A stretch of 10,000 nucleotides of DNA from Magnetospirillum sp. (lineage in GTDB: Bacteria; Pseudomonadota; Alphaproteobacteria; Rhodospirillales; Magnetospirillaceae): contig JAIWOG010000085.1 in assembly GCA_020217035.1 (NCBI GenBank), positions 1-10,000 of the forward strand. Direction: 5' to 3'. Made by a program: the position numbers and the translations under genes. The notes under the pieces are model-generated. The model worked only from the letters and a program-made list of their open reading frames with translations. It did no database searches and was not told the origin of the DNA. Every line of letters begins with the position of its first letter. Within the stretch, counting starts at the first letter, position 1. Positions 1 to 7,627 of the stretch are shown here, one piece after another.

Positions 1-1547
1 AACAAGGCGAACTTGCGGCCGTCGCGTTTCGTCTGGCGGATGGCTTCGTTCAGGCGGTCGGTGAACAGGGCGCGGTTCGGCAGACCGGTCAGGGCGTCGA
101 AATTGGCCTGGCGCCACACGCGCTCCTCGTCTTCCTTGCGGTGGGTGATGTCGGAAAAGATGGCGATGTAATGGCTGAGCGCGTCCTGGTCGTCCTTGAT
201 GGCGACGATGGACAGCCACTCGGCATAGAACTCGCCCGACTTGCGGCGGTTCCAGATTTCGCCGCGCCAGCGCCCCTGACTGTTCAGCGCGTCCCACATG
301 TTTTGATAGAATTCCGCGTCGTGCCGCCCCGAGCGCCACAGGGCCGGGTTCTGCCCGATGACTTCCTCGGCCGTGTATTCGGTGATGGTGGTGAAGGCTG
401 GGTTGACGTATTCGATCTGGTTGCTGGCGTTGGTGATGACCACCGCCTCGCTGGCGCTTTCCACCACCTTGGCGGTCAGCTTCAGCTTCTCCTCGGCCGC
501 TTTCATGGCCGAGATGTCGTAGATCCAAGCCAGGTTGACCGCCTCGCCCTCGAAATGCGACGGCTTGACCGTCAGCAGGGCGTGGAACGGCTCGCCGTCG
601 AAACGACGGAATTCCACCTCGGAATCGTTAACCTCCCCCTGTCGCTTCAACTCGGCGACGATGGACGATAATTGCCGGCCGTCCACATAAAGGTCGCGGG
701 CCTGGCGCCCCAGGACGTTACGGGGTTCGGTGCGCAGGATTTCACAAAATCGGGCATTGGCGAACACCACCAAACCATCCTTGCGGCGCGAAGCGGAAAC
801 CCCAACCGGACTTTCCTGCAACATGCGCCACAACCGCTCCTCGGATTCGCGCAGACGCTTTTCATTGGCTTGCCGCAGCACCAAATCCTCTCGGATGCGG
901 GCAACCATGGGGCGGAACACCACGGCGGCGGAAATCACCAGCAAGAACAGAACCAGGGCGACCACGGCGGCGTGATAGCCGAACATGTGCTGCAGACGTT
1001 CCAGGTTGTCCTGTTGATGCAACGCGGTCAGGCGATCTATCCGTCGCAACAAGCCGCCATCCACCGCGTCGCGCATGGCTTGGACGTCGGCAACGAAGGC
1101 CGGGTCCCCCAAACGCGCCGCCAACAAGCCGCGTCCATGGCTGACGAAAGTGCGCAATTCCATGTCGAGATGGGCTTCGGGACCGAAATACAGACCCAAG
1201 ACCCGCTCTGAAGGCGGTTGCGGCCGCTTGAGTTCTGGCAGTCCCAGCATCAGTCCGCCATGAGTGGCCTCGAGCCGATCCAGAACGCTTTGCAGGTCGC
1301 GCTCCAGGGTGATGGCAGCCGCCGCCCCCGGCCGCAGCTGAACCATTTTTTCCGCCAGGTCCAGGACTTGCCGGGCCTGCACCTTCTGGCTGGCCGAGGC
1401 GTTGACCACGGCGATGGTACTTTCGGCGTCCATCAAGACCCGCGCCAAGCCCAGGAACGAGCCGACCGCCAACACGCCGATGATCGCCAAGACAGCGACA
1501 TAGCGTACGGTCAAGCCCCGGGTCAGGCGTTGCGCTAAATCGGACAT
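1..1547 (-). CDS. Membrane-anchored PAS-PAS-GGDEF signalling protein, probable diguanylate cyclase (3' end outside window)
   Basis: Likely a c-di-GMP signalling enzyme of the inner membrane. About 515 codons are present. Seen: a first membrane segment at about residues 14-36, a roughly 155-residue helical, probably periplasmic sensor region, a second membrane segment at about 193-211, a linker helix, a PAS domain (about 238-345), a second PAS/PAC domain (about 361-470, ending in FSDITHRKEDEE), then the opening of a GGDEF domain with DALTGLPNR at 484-492. The GG(D/E)EF active-site loop lies beyond the left edge, so catalytic competence and any following EAL domain cannot be judged. The start at 1547 is chosen because GGGGAGG sits 4 bases upstream. 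The region after the first membrane segment (VVNASASQKVQARQ) is faintly like the PilJ/NarX-type sensor helix but lacks its usual GRQRMLSQR core. The gene follows valS on the same strand beyond the valS terminator; I see no convincing promoter in the gap. The two-PAS/GGDEF architecture is certain; the signal sensed is unknown. Confidence 0.88.
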   Translation of the reverse strand, partial: MSDLAQRLTRGLTVRYVAVLAIIGVLAVGSFLGLARVLMDAESTIAVVNASASQKVQARQVLDLAEKMVQLRPGAAAAITLERDLQSVLDRLEATHGGLMLGLPELKRPQPPSERVLGLYFGPEAHLDMELRTFVSHGRGLLAARLGDPAFVADVQAMRDAVDGGLLRRIDRLTALHQQDNLERLQHMFGYHAAVVALVLFLLVISAAVVFRPMVARIREDLVLRQANEKRLRESEERLWRMLQESPVGVSASRRKDGLVVFANARFCEILRTEPRNVLGRQARDLYVDGRQLSSIVAELKRQGEVNDSEVEFRRFDGEPFHALLTVKPSHFEGEAVNLAWIYDISAMKAAEEKLKLTAKVVESASEAVVITNASNQIEYVNPAFTTITEYTAEEVIGQNPALWRSGRHDAEFYQNMWDALNSQGRWRGEIWNRRKSGEFYAEWLSIVAIKDDQDALSHYIAIFSDITHRKEDEERVWRQANFDALTGLPNRALFTDRLNEAIRQTKRDGRKFAL

Positions 1548-1629
1548 GGGCCTCCCCGGCCGGTTCTTGCACCAGTTGCGGTGTTTTGTCGGTTCATAGC
1601 ATGGGACAAGGGCTTGCGCGACAGCGGAA

Positions 1630-1657
1630 ATGAAAAGAGAGGCTTTCGCCTCTCTTT
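1630..1657 (-). terminator. Rho-independent terminator of valS
   Basis: A perfect 10-bp inverted repeat (1634-1643 with 1648-1657; arm AAAGAGAGGC, loop TTTC on the plus strand) begins 10 bases past the valS stop codon. Read on the minus strand, the stem runs into TTTTCATTTC. It separates valS from the PAS-GGDEF gene downstream. Confidence 0.85.
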
Positions 1658-1666
1658 CCCGTTGGT

Positions 1667-4330
1667 TCACGCTCCGGACAGGCGCTGCAAGGCTTCTTGC
1701 AGCTTATCCTTGGCGGCCGCCCATTCCTGACGGCGTTCGCGGTTTTCCTCGACCACTTCGGGGGCGGCGCGGGCAACGAAATCGGGGTTGGAGAATTTCT
1801 TGTCCACCTTGGCGATTTCGCCTTCGACCCGGGCGATTTCCTTTTCCAGTCGGGCGCGTTCCTTGTCGATGTCGATGACCCCGGCCAGCGGCATCACCAG
1901 GGTGGCTTCGTCCACCACCATCTGGGCCGCCCCGTGCGAGAACGCCTGAGCCACGCGGGTGGCATCGGCCTGGGCCTCGAACGCCGCCAGACGGGCCAGG
2001 CGGTTGATGATCTCGGCATGGGTGGCGACCCACGCCTTCTTGACGTCGGTCAGGCCGGTGGCCAACAAGTCGACCTGGGCCGAGGGCGGCACGTTCATTT
2101 CGGACCGCACGCCACGCACGGTGGACACCACGCGCACCACCCAATCCATTTCCTCTTCCGCCGCTGTGTCATGCAGGCCGGACAGGCTGGGCCAAGGGCG
2201 CAGCATCAGCGCCTCGGAACGGCTCCCCATCTGTTCCCACAATTCCTCGGTGATGAAGGGCATGAAGGGATGCAGGATGTGCAAGATGGTGTCCAGAACC
2301 CAAGCCGCGGTGGCCCGGGTTTCCGCCTTGGCCCCCTCATCGGCGCCGCCAAAGATGGGCTTGGCGAATTCCAGGTACCAATCGCAGAAGGTTCCCCAAA
2401 CGAATTGATAGATGGCGCCGGCGGCGGCATCGTAACGATAGCCCTCAATCGCCTGGGCCACCTTGTCGGCGGCCTCGGCGGCCTTGCCGACAACCCAGCG
2501 GTTGACGGTCTGCTTGACCGCCTTGGGGTCGAATCCGTCAACCGGGGCGCATTCGTTCATCTGGCAGAACCGCGCCGCATTCCACAGCTTGGTGGCGAAG
2601 TTGCGATAGCCTTCGACCCGACCTTCCGCCAGCTTGATGTCACGCCCCTGTGCGGCCAAGGCGGCCAGGGTGAAGCGCACGGCGTCGGTGCCGTACTTGT
2701 CCATCAACACCAAGGGGTCGATGACATTGCCCTTGGACTTGGACATCTTCTGGCCCTTCTCGTCGCGGACCAAGGCGTGGATGTAGATGTCCTTGAAGGG
2801 CACGTCGCCCATGAAATGGATGCCCATCATCATCATGCGGGCGACCCAGAAGAAGATGATGTCGAAGCCGGTCACCAACACGTCGGTGGGGTAATAACGC
2901 GCCAGTTCCGGGGTCTGTTCCGGCCAACCCAGGGTCGAAAACGGCCACAGCGCTGACGAGAACCAGGTGTCCAACACGTCAGTGTCGCGGGTCAGTTCCA
3001 CCGCCTTGCCGTAATGGGCGGTGGCGGCGGCCTGGGCCTCGGCTTCGGTTTCCTCGACGAAGACCTGGCCGTCGGGGCCGTACCAAGCGGGAACCTGGTG
3101 GCCCCACCAGATCTGTCGCGACACACACCACGGCTGGATGTTGCGCATCCATTCGTAATAAGTGTTCTCCCAATGCTTGGGATGGAACTTGGTCTTGCCC
3201 TTTTCCACCGCTTCCAAGGCCGGCTTGGCCAGGGTGGCGGCATCGACATACCATTGGTCGGTCAACCACGGCTCGATAACGACACCGGAACGATCACCAT
3301 AGGGAACGGTATGCGGGTTGGGCTCGATCTTGTCCAAGAGCCCCAGTTCCTCGAAGGTGGCGACAACCTTCTTGCGGGCGTCGTAGCGATCCAGGCCCAG
3401 ATATTCCGCCGGCACGTCGCCGGTGATCTTGGCGTCGCGGTCCAGGATGTTGATCTGCGGCAAGTCGTGCCGTTTGCCGACCTCGAAATCGTTGAAATCG
3501 TGGGCCGGGGTGATCTTCACCGCGCCGGTGCCCTTGGACGGGTCGGAATATTCGTCGGCGACGATGGGAATCAGGCGGCCCACGATGGGCAGACGCACCA
3601 TCTTGCCTACCAGATGGGTATATCGCTCGTCCTCGGGATGGACGGCGACGGCGCTGTCGCCCAGCATGGTTTCCGGACGCGTGGTGGCCACGGTGATGAA
3701 GGTGTCGTCCATGCCTTCCACCGGGTACTTGAAGTGCCACATATGGCCCTTCACTTCCCGCTGTTCCACTTCCAGGTCGGAAATGGCGGTGTGCAGCTTG
3801 GGGTCCCAGTTGACCAAACGCTTGTCGCGATAAATCAGCTTTTGTTTGTAAAGGGTGACGAACACCTTGCGGACGGCGGCGGACAGCCCTTCGTCCATGG
3901 TGAAACGTTCCTTGGCCCAGTCGGGCGACGCCCCCAGACGACGCAACTGGGTGGTGATGGTGCCCCCCGATTCGGCCTTCCAGTCCCAGACACGGTCGAT
4001 GAACTTGTCGCGTCCCAGATCATGACGGGTCACGCCTTGGGCTTCCAGCTGACGCTCCACCACCATCTGGGTGGCGATGCCGGCATGGTCGGTGCCCGGC
4101 TGCCATAAAGCGTCGCGGCCGGCCATACGGTAATAGCGGATCAGGACGTCCTGAAGCGTGAAGGTCAGCGCGTGCCCCATGTGCAGGCTGCCGGTGACGT
4201 TCGGCGGCGGCATCATGATGGTGTAAGGTGTCTTGTTCGACCCGGTCTGGGCGGCGAAGGCGCCGGACTTTTCCCAGTTCTCGTAGTGCTTGGGCTCAAC
4301 CTCTGACGGGCGGTACGTCTTGTCCAGCAT
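1667..4330 (-). CDS. valS: Valyl-tRNA synthetase (class Ia)
   Basis: Cytoplasmic enzyme that charges tRNA-Val with valine using ATP and hydrolyses mischarged Thr-tRNA-Val. The protein is 887 residues, a usual full length for the family. Seen: [13 protein letters not shown] with the class I HIGH-type motif HMGH at 50-53; the CP1 editing-domain signature [15 protein letters not shown] starting at 216; the [10 protein letters not shown] motif with W408-W409; KMSKS at 528-532; a helical anticodon-binding domain after about 600; and a C-terminal charged coiled coil from about 819 ([18 protein letters not shown] onward) typical of ValRS. The frame is open upstream to 4417, but that start would put the popZ terminator inside the coding region and add a low-complexity leader. 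[20 protein letters not shown] at 4330 matches the family N-terminus, although its GAGG is 12 bases upstream, a rather long spacing. It follows popZ and carries its own terminator. Confidence 0.98.
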   Translation of the reverse strand: MLDKTYRPSEVEPKHYENWEKSGAFAAQTGSNKTPYTIMMPPPNVTGSLHMGHALTFTLQDVLIRYYRMAGRDALWQPGTDHAGIATQMVVERQLEAQGVTRHDLGRDKFIDRVWDWKAESGGTITTQLRRLGASPDWAKERFTMDEGLSAAVRKVFVTLYKQKLIYRDKRLVNWDPKLHTAISDLEVEQREVKGHMWHFKYPVEGMDDTFITVATTRPETMLGDSAVAVHPEDERYTHLVGKMVRLPIVGRLIPIVADEYSDPSKGTGAVKITPAHDFNDFEVGKRHDLPQINILDRDAKITGDVPAEYLGLDRYDARKKVVATFEELGLLDKIEPNPHTVPYGDRSGVVIEPWLTDQWYVDAATLAKPALEAVEKGKTKFHPKHWENTYYEWMRNIQPWCVSRQIWWGHQVPAWYGPDGQVFVEETEAEAQAAATAHYGKAVELTRDTDVLDTWFSSALWPFSTLGWPEQTPELARYYPTDVLVTGFDIIFFWVARMMMMGIHFMGDVPFKDIYIHALVRDEKGQKMSKSKGNVIDPLVLMDKYGTDAVRFTLAALAAQGRDIKLAEGRVEGYRNFATKLWNAARFCQMNECAPVDGFDPKAVKQTVNRWVVGKAAEAADKVAQAIEGYRYDAAAGAIYQFVWGTFCDWYLEFAKPIFGGADEGAKAETRATAAWVLDTILHILHPFMPFITEELWEQMGSRSEALMLRPWPSLSGLHDTAAEEEMDWVVRVVSTVRGVRSEMNVPPSAQVDLLATGLTDVKKAWVATHAEIINRLARLAAFEAQADATRVAQAFSHGAAQMVVDEATLVMPLAGVIDIDKERARLEKEIARVEGEIAKVDKKFSNPDFVARAAPEVVEENRERRQEWAAAKDKLQEALQRLSGA

Positions 4331-4375
4331 GGCCGGATTAGTCCTCGATAGCTGTTCGGTCGGTGATTTCGGCAA

Positions 4376-4414
4376 GGACAAAAGAGAAGCGGCCCGGGGG
4401 TGAGCCCGGGCCGC
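4376..4414 (-). terminator. Rho-independent terminator of popZ
   Basis: A perfect 10-bp GC-only stem (4389-4398 with 4405-4414; arm GCGGCCCGGG, loop of 6) starts 23 bases after the popZ stop. On the minus strand it is followed by the T-rich TTCTCTTTTG. Its presence between popZ and valS also argues against the longer valS start at 4417. Confidence 0.85.
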
Positions 4415-4436
4415 CATGTCCTCGGACGGGCAGAGA

Positions 4437-5129
4437 CTAAAGGTTCTCGGCGCGATTTACCATCTTCTCGATTTCCTTCTTGACGATCCGCTCGATCATG
4501 TAAGGCAGGTTTTCGTCAAGCCATTCCTTGAGGATGGGCTTCAGCAACTCGCGCACCATGTCTTCCAGGGTGATGCCGCCGTTGCCGATGCCGATGGCGC
4601 GGGCGCGGACGATTTCACGGGCCAGATCGGACAACAGCGACGTGCTGCGATCGGCCACCGGCCTGGAGACCAGGGTGTCGTCATCGACCGGGGGCTTGGA
4701 CGCCGCCCGCAGTGGCATCACCACCGGCTCGGGGATGTCTTCGAATTCGAAACCGCCGGTATCAGGCGAGAAATCGTTGATGTCGAAAGCCGGCTCGGCT
4801 TCCGGTTCATCCAGAACCATGTCGTCCGTCAACTCAAGGATGTCGTCGTCGTCTTCCTCGGGTTCCGACAGGACCAGCGGTTCGGGTTCGAAGACTGGTT
4901 CAGGCTCGGGCTCGGGTTCCGGTTCGGGGGCCGGAGCAGCCATGGCGAACATGGCGTCGATGTCGTCTTGCGGCAACGGCGCGGGTTCGGGCTCGGGCTC
5001 GGGTTCCGGCTCGGGTTCCGGCATCGGCGCCTTGGCTTGCTCCTCTGCTTCGTCTTCCGACAAAATTCGTCGGATCGAAGCAAGGATATCCTCCATTGAG
5101 GGTTCTTGTTGGGCCTTGTCGTCGCTCAT
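4437..5129 (-). CDS. popZ: PopZ-family (DUF2497) polar organising protein
   Basis: Alphaproteobacterial cell-pole scaffold. In Caulobacter, PopZ self-assembles at the poles, holds the ParB-parS centromere and recruits regulators (family knowledge). The protein is 230 residues in the classic three-part layout: an N-terminal amphipathic helix at 10-26 ([17 protein letters not shown], the partner-binding region in the family); a long acidic, proline-rich linker at about 27-160; and a conserved C-terminal oligomerisation region at about 165-230, with [13 protein letters not shown] followed by [20 protein letters not shown] and [11 protein letters not shown]. The linker holds six Pro-Glu units (37-48), five more (68-77) and an acidic stretch SEPEEDDDD. 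The nearest strong Shine-Dalgarno-like run (AGGGGGAG) ends 17 bases before the ATG, and no other start codon lies between, so initiation spacing is unusual. It lies between tolC and valS, each separated by a terminator. Identification rests on both conserved termini. Confidence 0.93.
   Translation of the reverse strand: MSDDKAQQEPSMEDILASIRRILSEDEAEEQAKAPMPEPEPEPEPEPEPAPLPQDDIDAMFAMAAPAPEPEPEPEPEPVFEPEPLVLSEPEEDDDDILELTDDMVLDEPEAEPAFDINDFSPDTGGFEFEDIPEPVVMPLRAASKPPVDDDTLVSRPVADRSTSLLSDLAREIVRARAIGIGNGGITLEDMVRELLKPILKEWLDENLPYMIERIVKKEIEKMVNRAENL
4896..5021. repeat. Two in-frame GGNTCN hexanucleotide arrays encoding Pro-Glu repeats
   Basis: Within popZ, 4983-5021 and 4896-4928 are tandem imperfect 6-base units (plus-strand reading alternates GGCTCG, GGTTCG and GGTTCC). 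They encode six and five Pro-Glu units. A non-repetitive segment for the residues [18 protein letters not shown] separates them. Codons vary within the arrays, so selection on the amino-acid pattern as well as replication slippage probably maintains them. Confidence 0.85.
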
Positions 5130-5211
5130 GGTTCGACTGTCCGATGCTCCCCCTGGTACAAATCTTTAGGGATAATGCCCAACGAATGAGAAGAAATCAT
5201 TAACAACTTGA
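5130..5211 (-). promoter_or_regulatory. popZ upstream region, AT-rich, promoter not resolved
   Basis: This gap between the tolC terminator and popZ is clearly richer in A/T than its surroundings (especially 5160-5211), as expected for a promoter. I could not find a -35/-10 pair with good spacing. A purine-rich AGGGGGAG lies at about 5147-5154, far from the start codon. Confidence 0.3.
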
Positions 5212-5247
5212 AAGGTCCAAAGGAAAGCGGGGGCTGAAAGCCCCCGC
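5212..5247 (-). terminator. Rho-independent terminator of tolC
   Basis: An 8- to 9-bp GC-rich inverted repeat (5227-5235 with 5239-5247; arm GCGGGGGCT) starts 7 bases past the tolC stop codon. On the minus strand it is followed by TTTCCTTTGG. Confidence 0.83.
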
Positions 5248-5254
5248 GCGTCCC

Positions 5255-6631
5255 TTATTCCTCGTATTTCTGCTCGATCCCGGTTCCGATCCAGCGGCCA
5301 CGAACCTCGTTATAGTTCTTGGTCGGGTCGTAAACTTCCGTCTTCAACGCCAGTCCATCGGCGGTCATTTCGCCCAAGGCCGACTTCAGCGTATAGGCGG
5401 CGACGGTTTCGTCTCGTTGGGCACGCACCAGGTTGACACGGGCGGTGAACAGTTCCTGTTCGGCGTTCAAGACGTCCAGAACCGTACGCGACCCAACCTT
5501 GGCTTCTTCCTCGACACCGGCCAAGGCCAATTCGGACGCCCGCAACTGGGCTTCCAGGGACTTGATCTTGCTGCGGGTGGCGGTCAGGTCTTCCCAAGCC
5601 TTGGTGGCGCTTTCCAAAGCGTCACGGCGCGCCTTGTCGGCCTCGATCTTGCGACGACCATAGGTGTGCTTGGTTTCGCGCACCTGGGAATAGACGTCAC
5701 CGGCTTCGTAAATCGGCACCGTCAGCTTCAAGGTCGCTTCCAGGGCTTCGGTTTCGTTGCCCAATTGCGAGGTGTTGTGCCCCTTGCTGGCCTCGCCGAC
5801 CAAGGACAGTTCGGGAAGCAATTCGCCGAACTTCAGGTCGATGCCGTGCTTGGCCGCCTCGGTGATCCAATCCGAATAGACGACGCTGGGATTCTTCGCC
5901 AGGGTCATGGACTTGATCTCGTCGAAAGACGCCGGGACGGCGACGGACTGCCGCGGCGCTTGCAGAGCCTCGGCGGGGCGGCCGACCACGGTGATGAACT
6001 TGGCGCGGGAATTCTGCAGCGCCCCTTCGGCGGCGGCACGGTCGGCGATGGCCCCGGCCAGACGGGCTTCCGCCTGGCTGACGTCGGTCCGGGTGATCTC
6101 GCCCACACGGAAACGTTCCTGGGCGGCTTCCAGCTGACGACGCAGGACCTGTTCGTTGTTGACGTTCAGGTTCAGCACCGCCTCGTCGCGAACCACGTCA
6201 AGGTAGGCGGTGGCGGCGGACAGCAGGACCGTCTGCTCGCTGACTGCCAAATCGGCACGGTTGGCCAGGACGTTGGCCTCAGCCTGGCGGGTTTCCGCCA
6301 CGGTGCGGCCACCGCGATAAAGCGGCTGGGTGATGGTCAGAGAAGCGGTCTGGGACGTCCGCCCCTGCTCACGGGACTGGGAAGACGTGTTGCTTTCATA
6401 GCGGCCGCGCGCCAATTCGCCCGACAGGGTCACCTTGGGGCGCCAGTTGGACAGCGCCTGCGGCACCGCTTCGTCGGTGGCTCGCAACTGCGCCCGGCGG
6501 GCAAGCAGCGTGGGATTGGTGGAGTAGGCGGAGACCAAGACCTCCTCCAGCGTCTCGGCCGCAGCCCCGGGAACCTGGGCCAGGCCACTAACGATGACGG
6601 CGGCGCCCGCCAACAAGATCGATTTCCTCAT
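5255..6631 (-). CDS. tolC: TolC-family outer-membrane efflux/secretion channel protein
   Basis: Forms the trimeric outer-membrane exit duct used by tripartite drug efflux pumps and type I secretion. The protein is 458 residues, normal for the family. Seen: a Sec signal peptide at 1-25 (MRKSILLAGAAVIVSG then an AAA cleavage region before ETLEEVL), then the two-fold repeated architecture of the family. The first OEP repeat (about 30-225) contains NPTLLARRAQLRATDEAV and the long helix with RFRVGEITRTDVSQAEARL. The second (about 240-430) contains the parallel motif EEEAKVGSRTVLDVLNAEQEL. The start at 6631 is preferred over an in-frame ATG at 6664 because GGAAGG lies 6 bases before it and because it puts the signal peptide at the true N-terminus. 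It sits between the pcm-like gene and popZ, a placement I recall from other alphaproteobacteria, and is flanked by terminators on both sides, suggesting its own transcript. The cognate pump is not in the window. Confidence 0.96.
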   Translation of the reverse strand: MRKSILLAGAAVIVSGLAQVPGAAAETLEEVLVSAYSTNPTLLARRAQLRATDEAVPQALSNWRPKVTLSGELARGRYESNTSSQSREQGRTSQTASLTITQPLYRGGRTVAETRQAEANVLANRADLAVSEQTVLLSAATAYLDVVRDEAVLNLNVNNEQVLRRQLEAAQERFRVGEITRTDVSQAEARLAGAIADRAAAEGALQNSRAKFITVVGRPAEALQAPRQSVAVPASFDEIKSMTLAKNPSVVYSDWITEAAKHGIDLKFGELLPELSLVGEASKGHNTSQLGNETEALEATLKLTVPIYEAGDVYSQVRETKHTYGRRKIEADKARRDALESATKAWEDLTATRSKIKSLEAQLRASELALAGVEEEAKVGSRTVLDVLNAEQELFTARVNLVRAQRDETVAAYTLKSALGEMTADGLALKTEVYDPTKNYNEVRGRWIGTGIEQKYEE

Positions 6632-6691
6632 CCCGCACCTTCCAGCAATTACAGGTCGCCCCAACGCTCCACTGCAACGGATTTCCCTGGA

Positions 6692-6719
6692 ACAATAACC
6701 ACCCGTGACGAAAGATCAA
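6692..6719 (-). promoter_or_regulatory. Candidate sigma-70-type promoter of tolC
   Basis: On the minus strand, TTGATC (6714-6719), a 16-base spacer and TATTGT (6692-6697) give 4 of 6 consensus matches in each box. Transcription would start near 6685, leaving a leader of about 50 bases before the tolC start. The position between the pcm terminator and tolC fits. Plausible, not proven. Confidence 0.38.
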
Positions 6720-6755
6720 GAAATATCACGCATCCCCAACCAAGGATGGTCGAGC

Positions 6756-6777
6756 ACCGTTGCACCAACGTAACGGT
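6756..6777. promoter_or_regulatory. Inverted repeat upstream of tolC, possible operator
   Basis: ACCGTT (6756-6761) is mirrored by AACGGT (6772-6777). Nested inside is a second, overlapping palindrome, CGTTG (6758-6762), CAC, CAACG (6766-6770). It lies about 40-60 bases upstream of the candidate tolC -35 box and has no T tract, so it is not a terminator. It could bind a dimeric regulator; I do not recognise which. Confidence 0.3.
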
Positions 6778-6814
6778 CATGCCATGGCGCACAAGCCCTG
6801 AGGTTTTGGCCGTT

Positions 6815-6851
6815 TCAAGAAAAAAGGGCCGCCCCGATCCGGCCGGCCCTT
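6815..6851 (-). terminator. Rho-independent terminator of the pcm-like gene
   Basis: Stem arms AAGGGCCG (6824-6831) and CGGCCCTT (6844-6851) enclose a GC-rich 12-base loop. Read on the minus strand the stem runs straight into TTTTCTTG. It ends 53 bases past the pcm-like stop codon and separates that gene from tolC. Confidence 0.85.
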
Positions 6852-6904
6852 CACTCTAGCTATTTCAGCGATACTAAGACAGAACCCCAATTGTTAAATC
6901 GGGT

Positions 6905-7558
6905 TCAGAAAACAAAGCGCGGCTTCTTGCCGAACCCCGGCAGCTTGGGCACACGGGCGTCGAACAGTTGACGGCGGCCCCAGGTGTCGCCGACGCGGAC
7001 CACCATGACGCCGCGTCCGACTCCCCGACCTTCGTCAACGATGGCGACCAGACGCCCCCCCTCGGTCAATTGCCGGCAAATGGAGGCGGGTATTTCGTCA
7101 ACCGAGCCCGAGAACACGATGACGTCATAAGGGGCTTGCGCCGGATACCCCTGGTCCAGGGCTCCTTGCACCACCGCCGCGTTATCGATGGCCAATTCAT
7201 TGAGAGCCGCCGTGGACTTGGCGGCCCAGTCGGCGTCGCATTCCAGGGACACCACCGTCTGCGCCAGCTTGGACAGAACGGCGGTGGAATAGCCGGCAGC
7301 GTCGCCGATGTTGAGGACGACGTCGCTATCCGTGATCTTGGCCGCTTCCAACAAACGCGCCAGGGCCAGGGGCTCGATGATGAAGCGTCCGCCGCCGATA
7401 TCCAGGTCTTCGTCCACATAGGCGAAGCCGCGCATGGGCTTGGGAACGAACATTTCGCGCGGGACCTGCGCCAGGGCACCGACGATGGCGGGATCGATCA
7501 CGCGGTTGGTGCGAATCTGACACTCGATCATGTTGGTGCGTGCGGCGGCGAAGTTCAT
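6905..7558 (-). CDS. Protein-L-isoaspartate O-methyltransferase-family (PCMT-like) protein, divergent
   Basis: Predicted cytoplasmic, SAM-dependent Rossmann-fold methyltransferase of the PCMT family, which in its classical form repairs isoaspartyl residues. The protein is 217 residues, typical length. Seen: N-terminal helix MIECQIRTNRVIDPAIVGALAQVPREMFVP at 10-39, a clear PCMT hallmark; FAYVDEDLDIGGGRFIIEPLALARLLE at about 45-71; SAM-binding motif I VLNIGDAAGYSTAVLS at 81-96 with the acidic E106 ending the next strand (VVSLE); and YDVIVFSGSVDEIPASICRQLTEGGRLVAIV near the C-terminal half. Odd: classical enzymes have G-Q-T-I-S-Q-P before motif I and V-L-E-I-G-T-G-(T/S)-G-Y in motif I; here these read GRFIIEP and VLNIGDAAGY, so isoaspartyl repair activity is doubtful. 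Start supported by AAGGAG 6 bases upstream. It precedes tolC on the same strand. Family sure; substrate unknown. Confidence 0.88.
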   Translation of the reverse strand: MNFAAARTNMIECQIRTNRVIDPAIVGALAQVPREMFVPKPMRGFAYVDEDLDIGGGRFIIEPLALARLLEAAKITDSDVVLNIGDAAGYSTAVLSKLAQTVVSLECDADWAAKSTAALNELAIDNAAVVQGALDQGYPAQAPYDVIVFSGSVDEIPASICRQLTEGGRLVAIVDEGRGVGRGVMVVRVGDTWGRRQLFDARVPKLPGFGKKPRFVF

Positions 7559-7579
7559 CGCTTTCTCCTTGGAACCGTT

Positions 7580-7602
7580 GGCGGCCCGACAGCGCGGCCG
7601 CC
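7580..7602 (-). promoter_or_regulatory. 5' leader hairpin ahead of the pcm-like gene
   Basis: A perfect 7-bp inverted repeat (GGCGGCC at 7580-7586, GGCCGCC at 7596-7602, loop of 9) lies in the predicted leader, ending about 10 bases before the AAGGAG ribosome-binding site. No T tract follows. It could influence translation or mRNA stability; it may also be chance in GC-rich DNA. Confidence 0.35.
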
Positions 7603-7627
7603 TTGCATTTGGGGGCGATCAGGCCGC

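Noticed and set aside
862..1572. Minus-strand 236-codon frame overlapping the PAS-GGDEF gene
   Set aside because: It is a Gly/Arg/Ala-rich reading in another frame of the same strand. The overlapping frame has membrane segments, a PAS domain and a good ribosome-binding site.
1697..2956. Long plus-strand open frame (419 codons), and another at 3014-4108, opposite valS
   Set aside because: Both lie fully antisense to an unmistakable valyl-tRNA synthetase. Their Gly/His/Asp/Val-rich translations are the expected mirror of GC-rich codons and show no domain.
4331..4417. Upstream in-frame extension of valS to an ATG at 4417
   Set aside because: It would run through the popZ terminator hairpin and add a non-conserved leader before the family-typical MLDKTYRP N-terminus.
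4896..5021. CRISPR-like or intergenic tandem array
   Set aside because: The units are 6 bases long, in frame and inside popZ. There are no unique spacers or longer conserved repeats.
4416..5169. Plus-strand frames opposite popZ with Gly-Phe/Gly-Ser repeats
   Set aside because: These are mirrors of the Pro-Glu codon arrays. The minus-strand frame has both conserved PopZ termini.
5196..5210. Possible CtrA site (TTAAC at 5200-5204) upstream of popZ
   Set aside because: Only one half-site is present. No second TTAA-like half lies at the required 7-base spacing in either direction.
5417..6859. Long plus-strand open frame (480 codons) opposite tolC
   Set aside because: Antisense to a complete TolC with a signal peptide. 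Its composition is typical of an antisense shadow and it runs through the pcm terminator.
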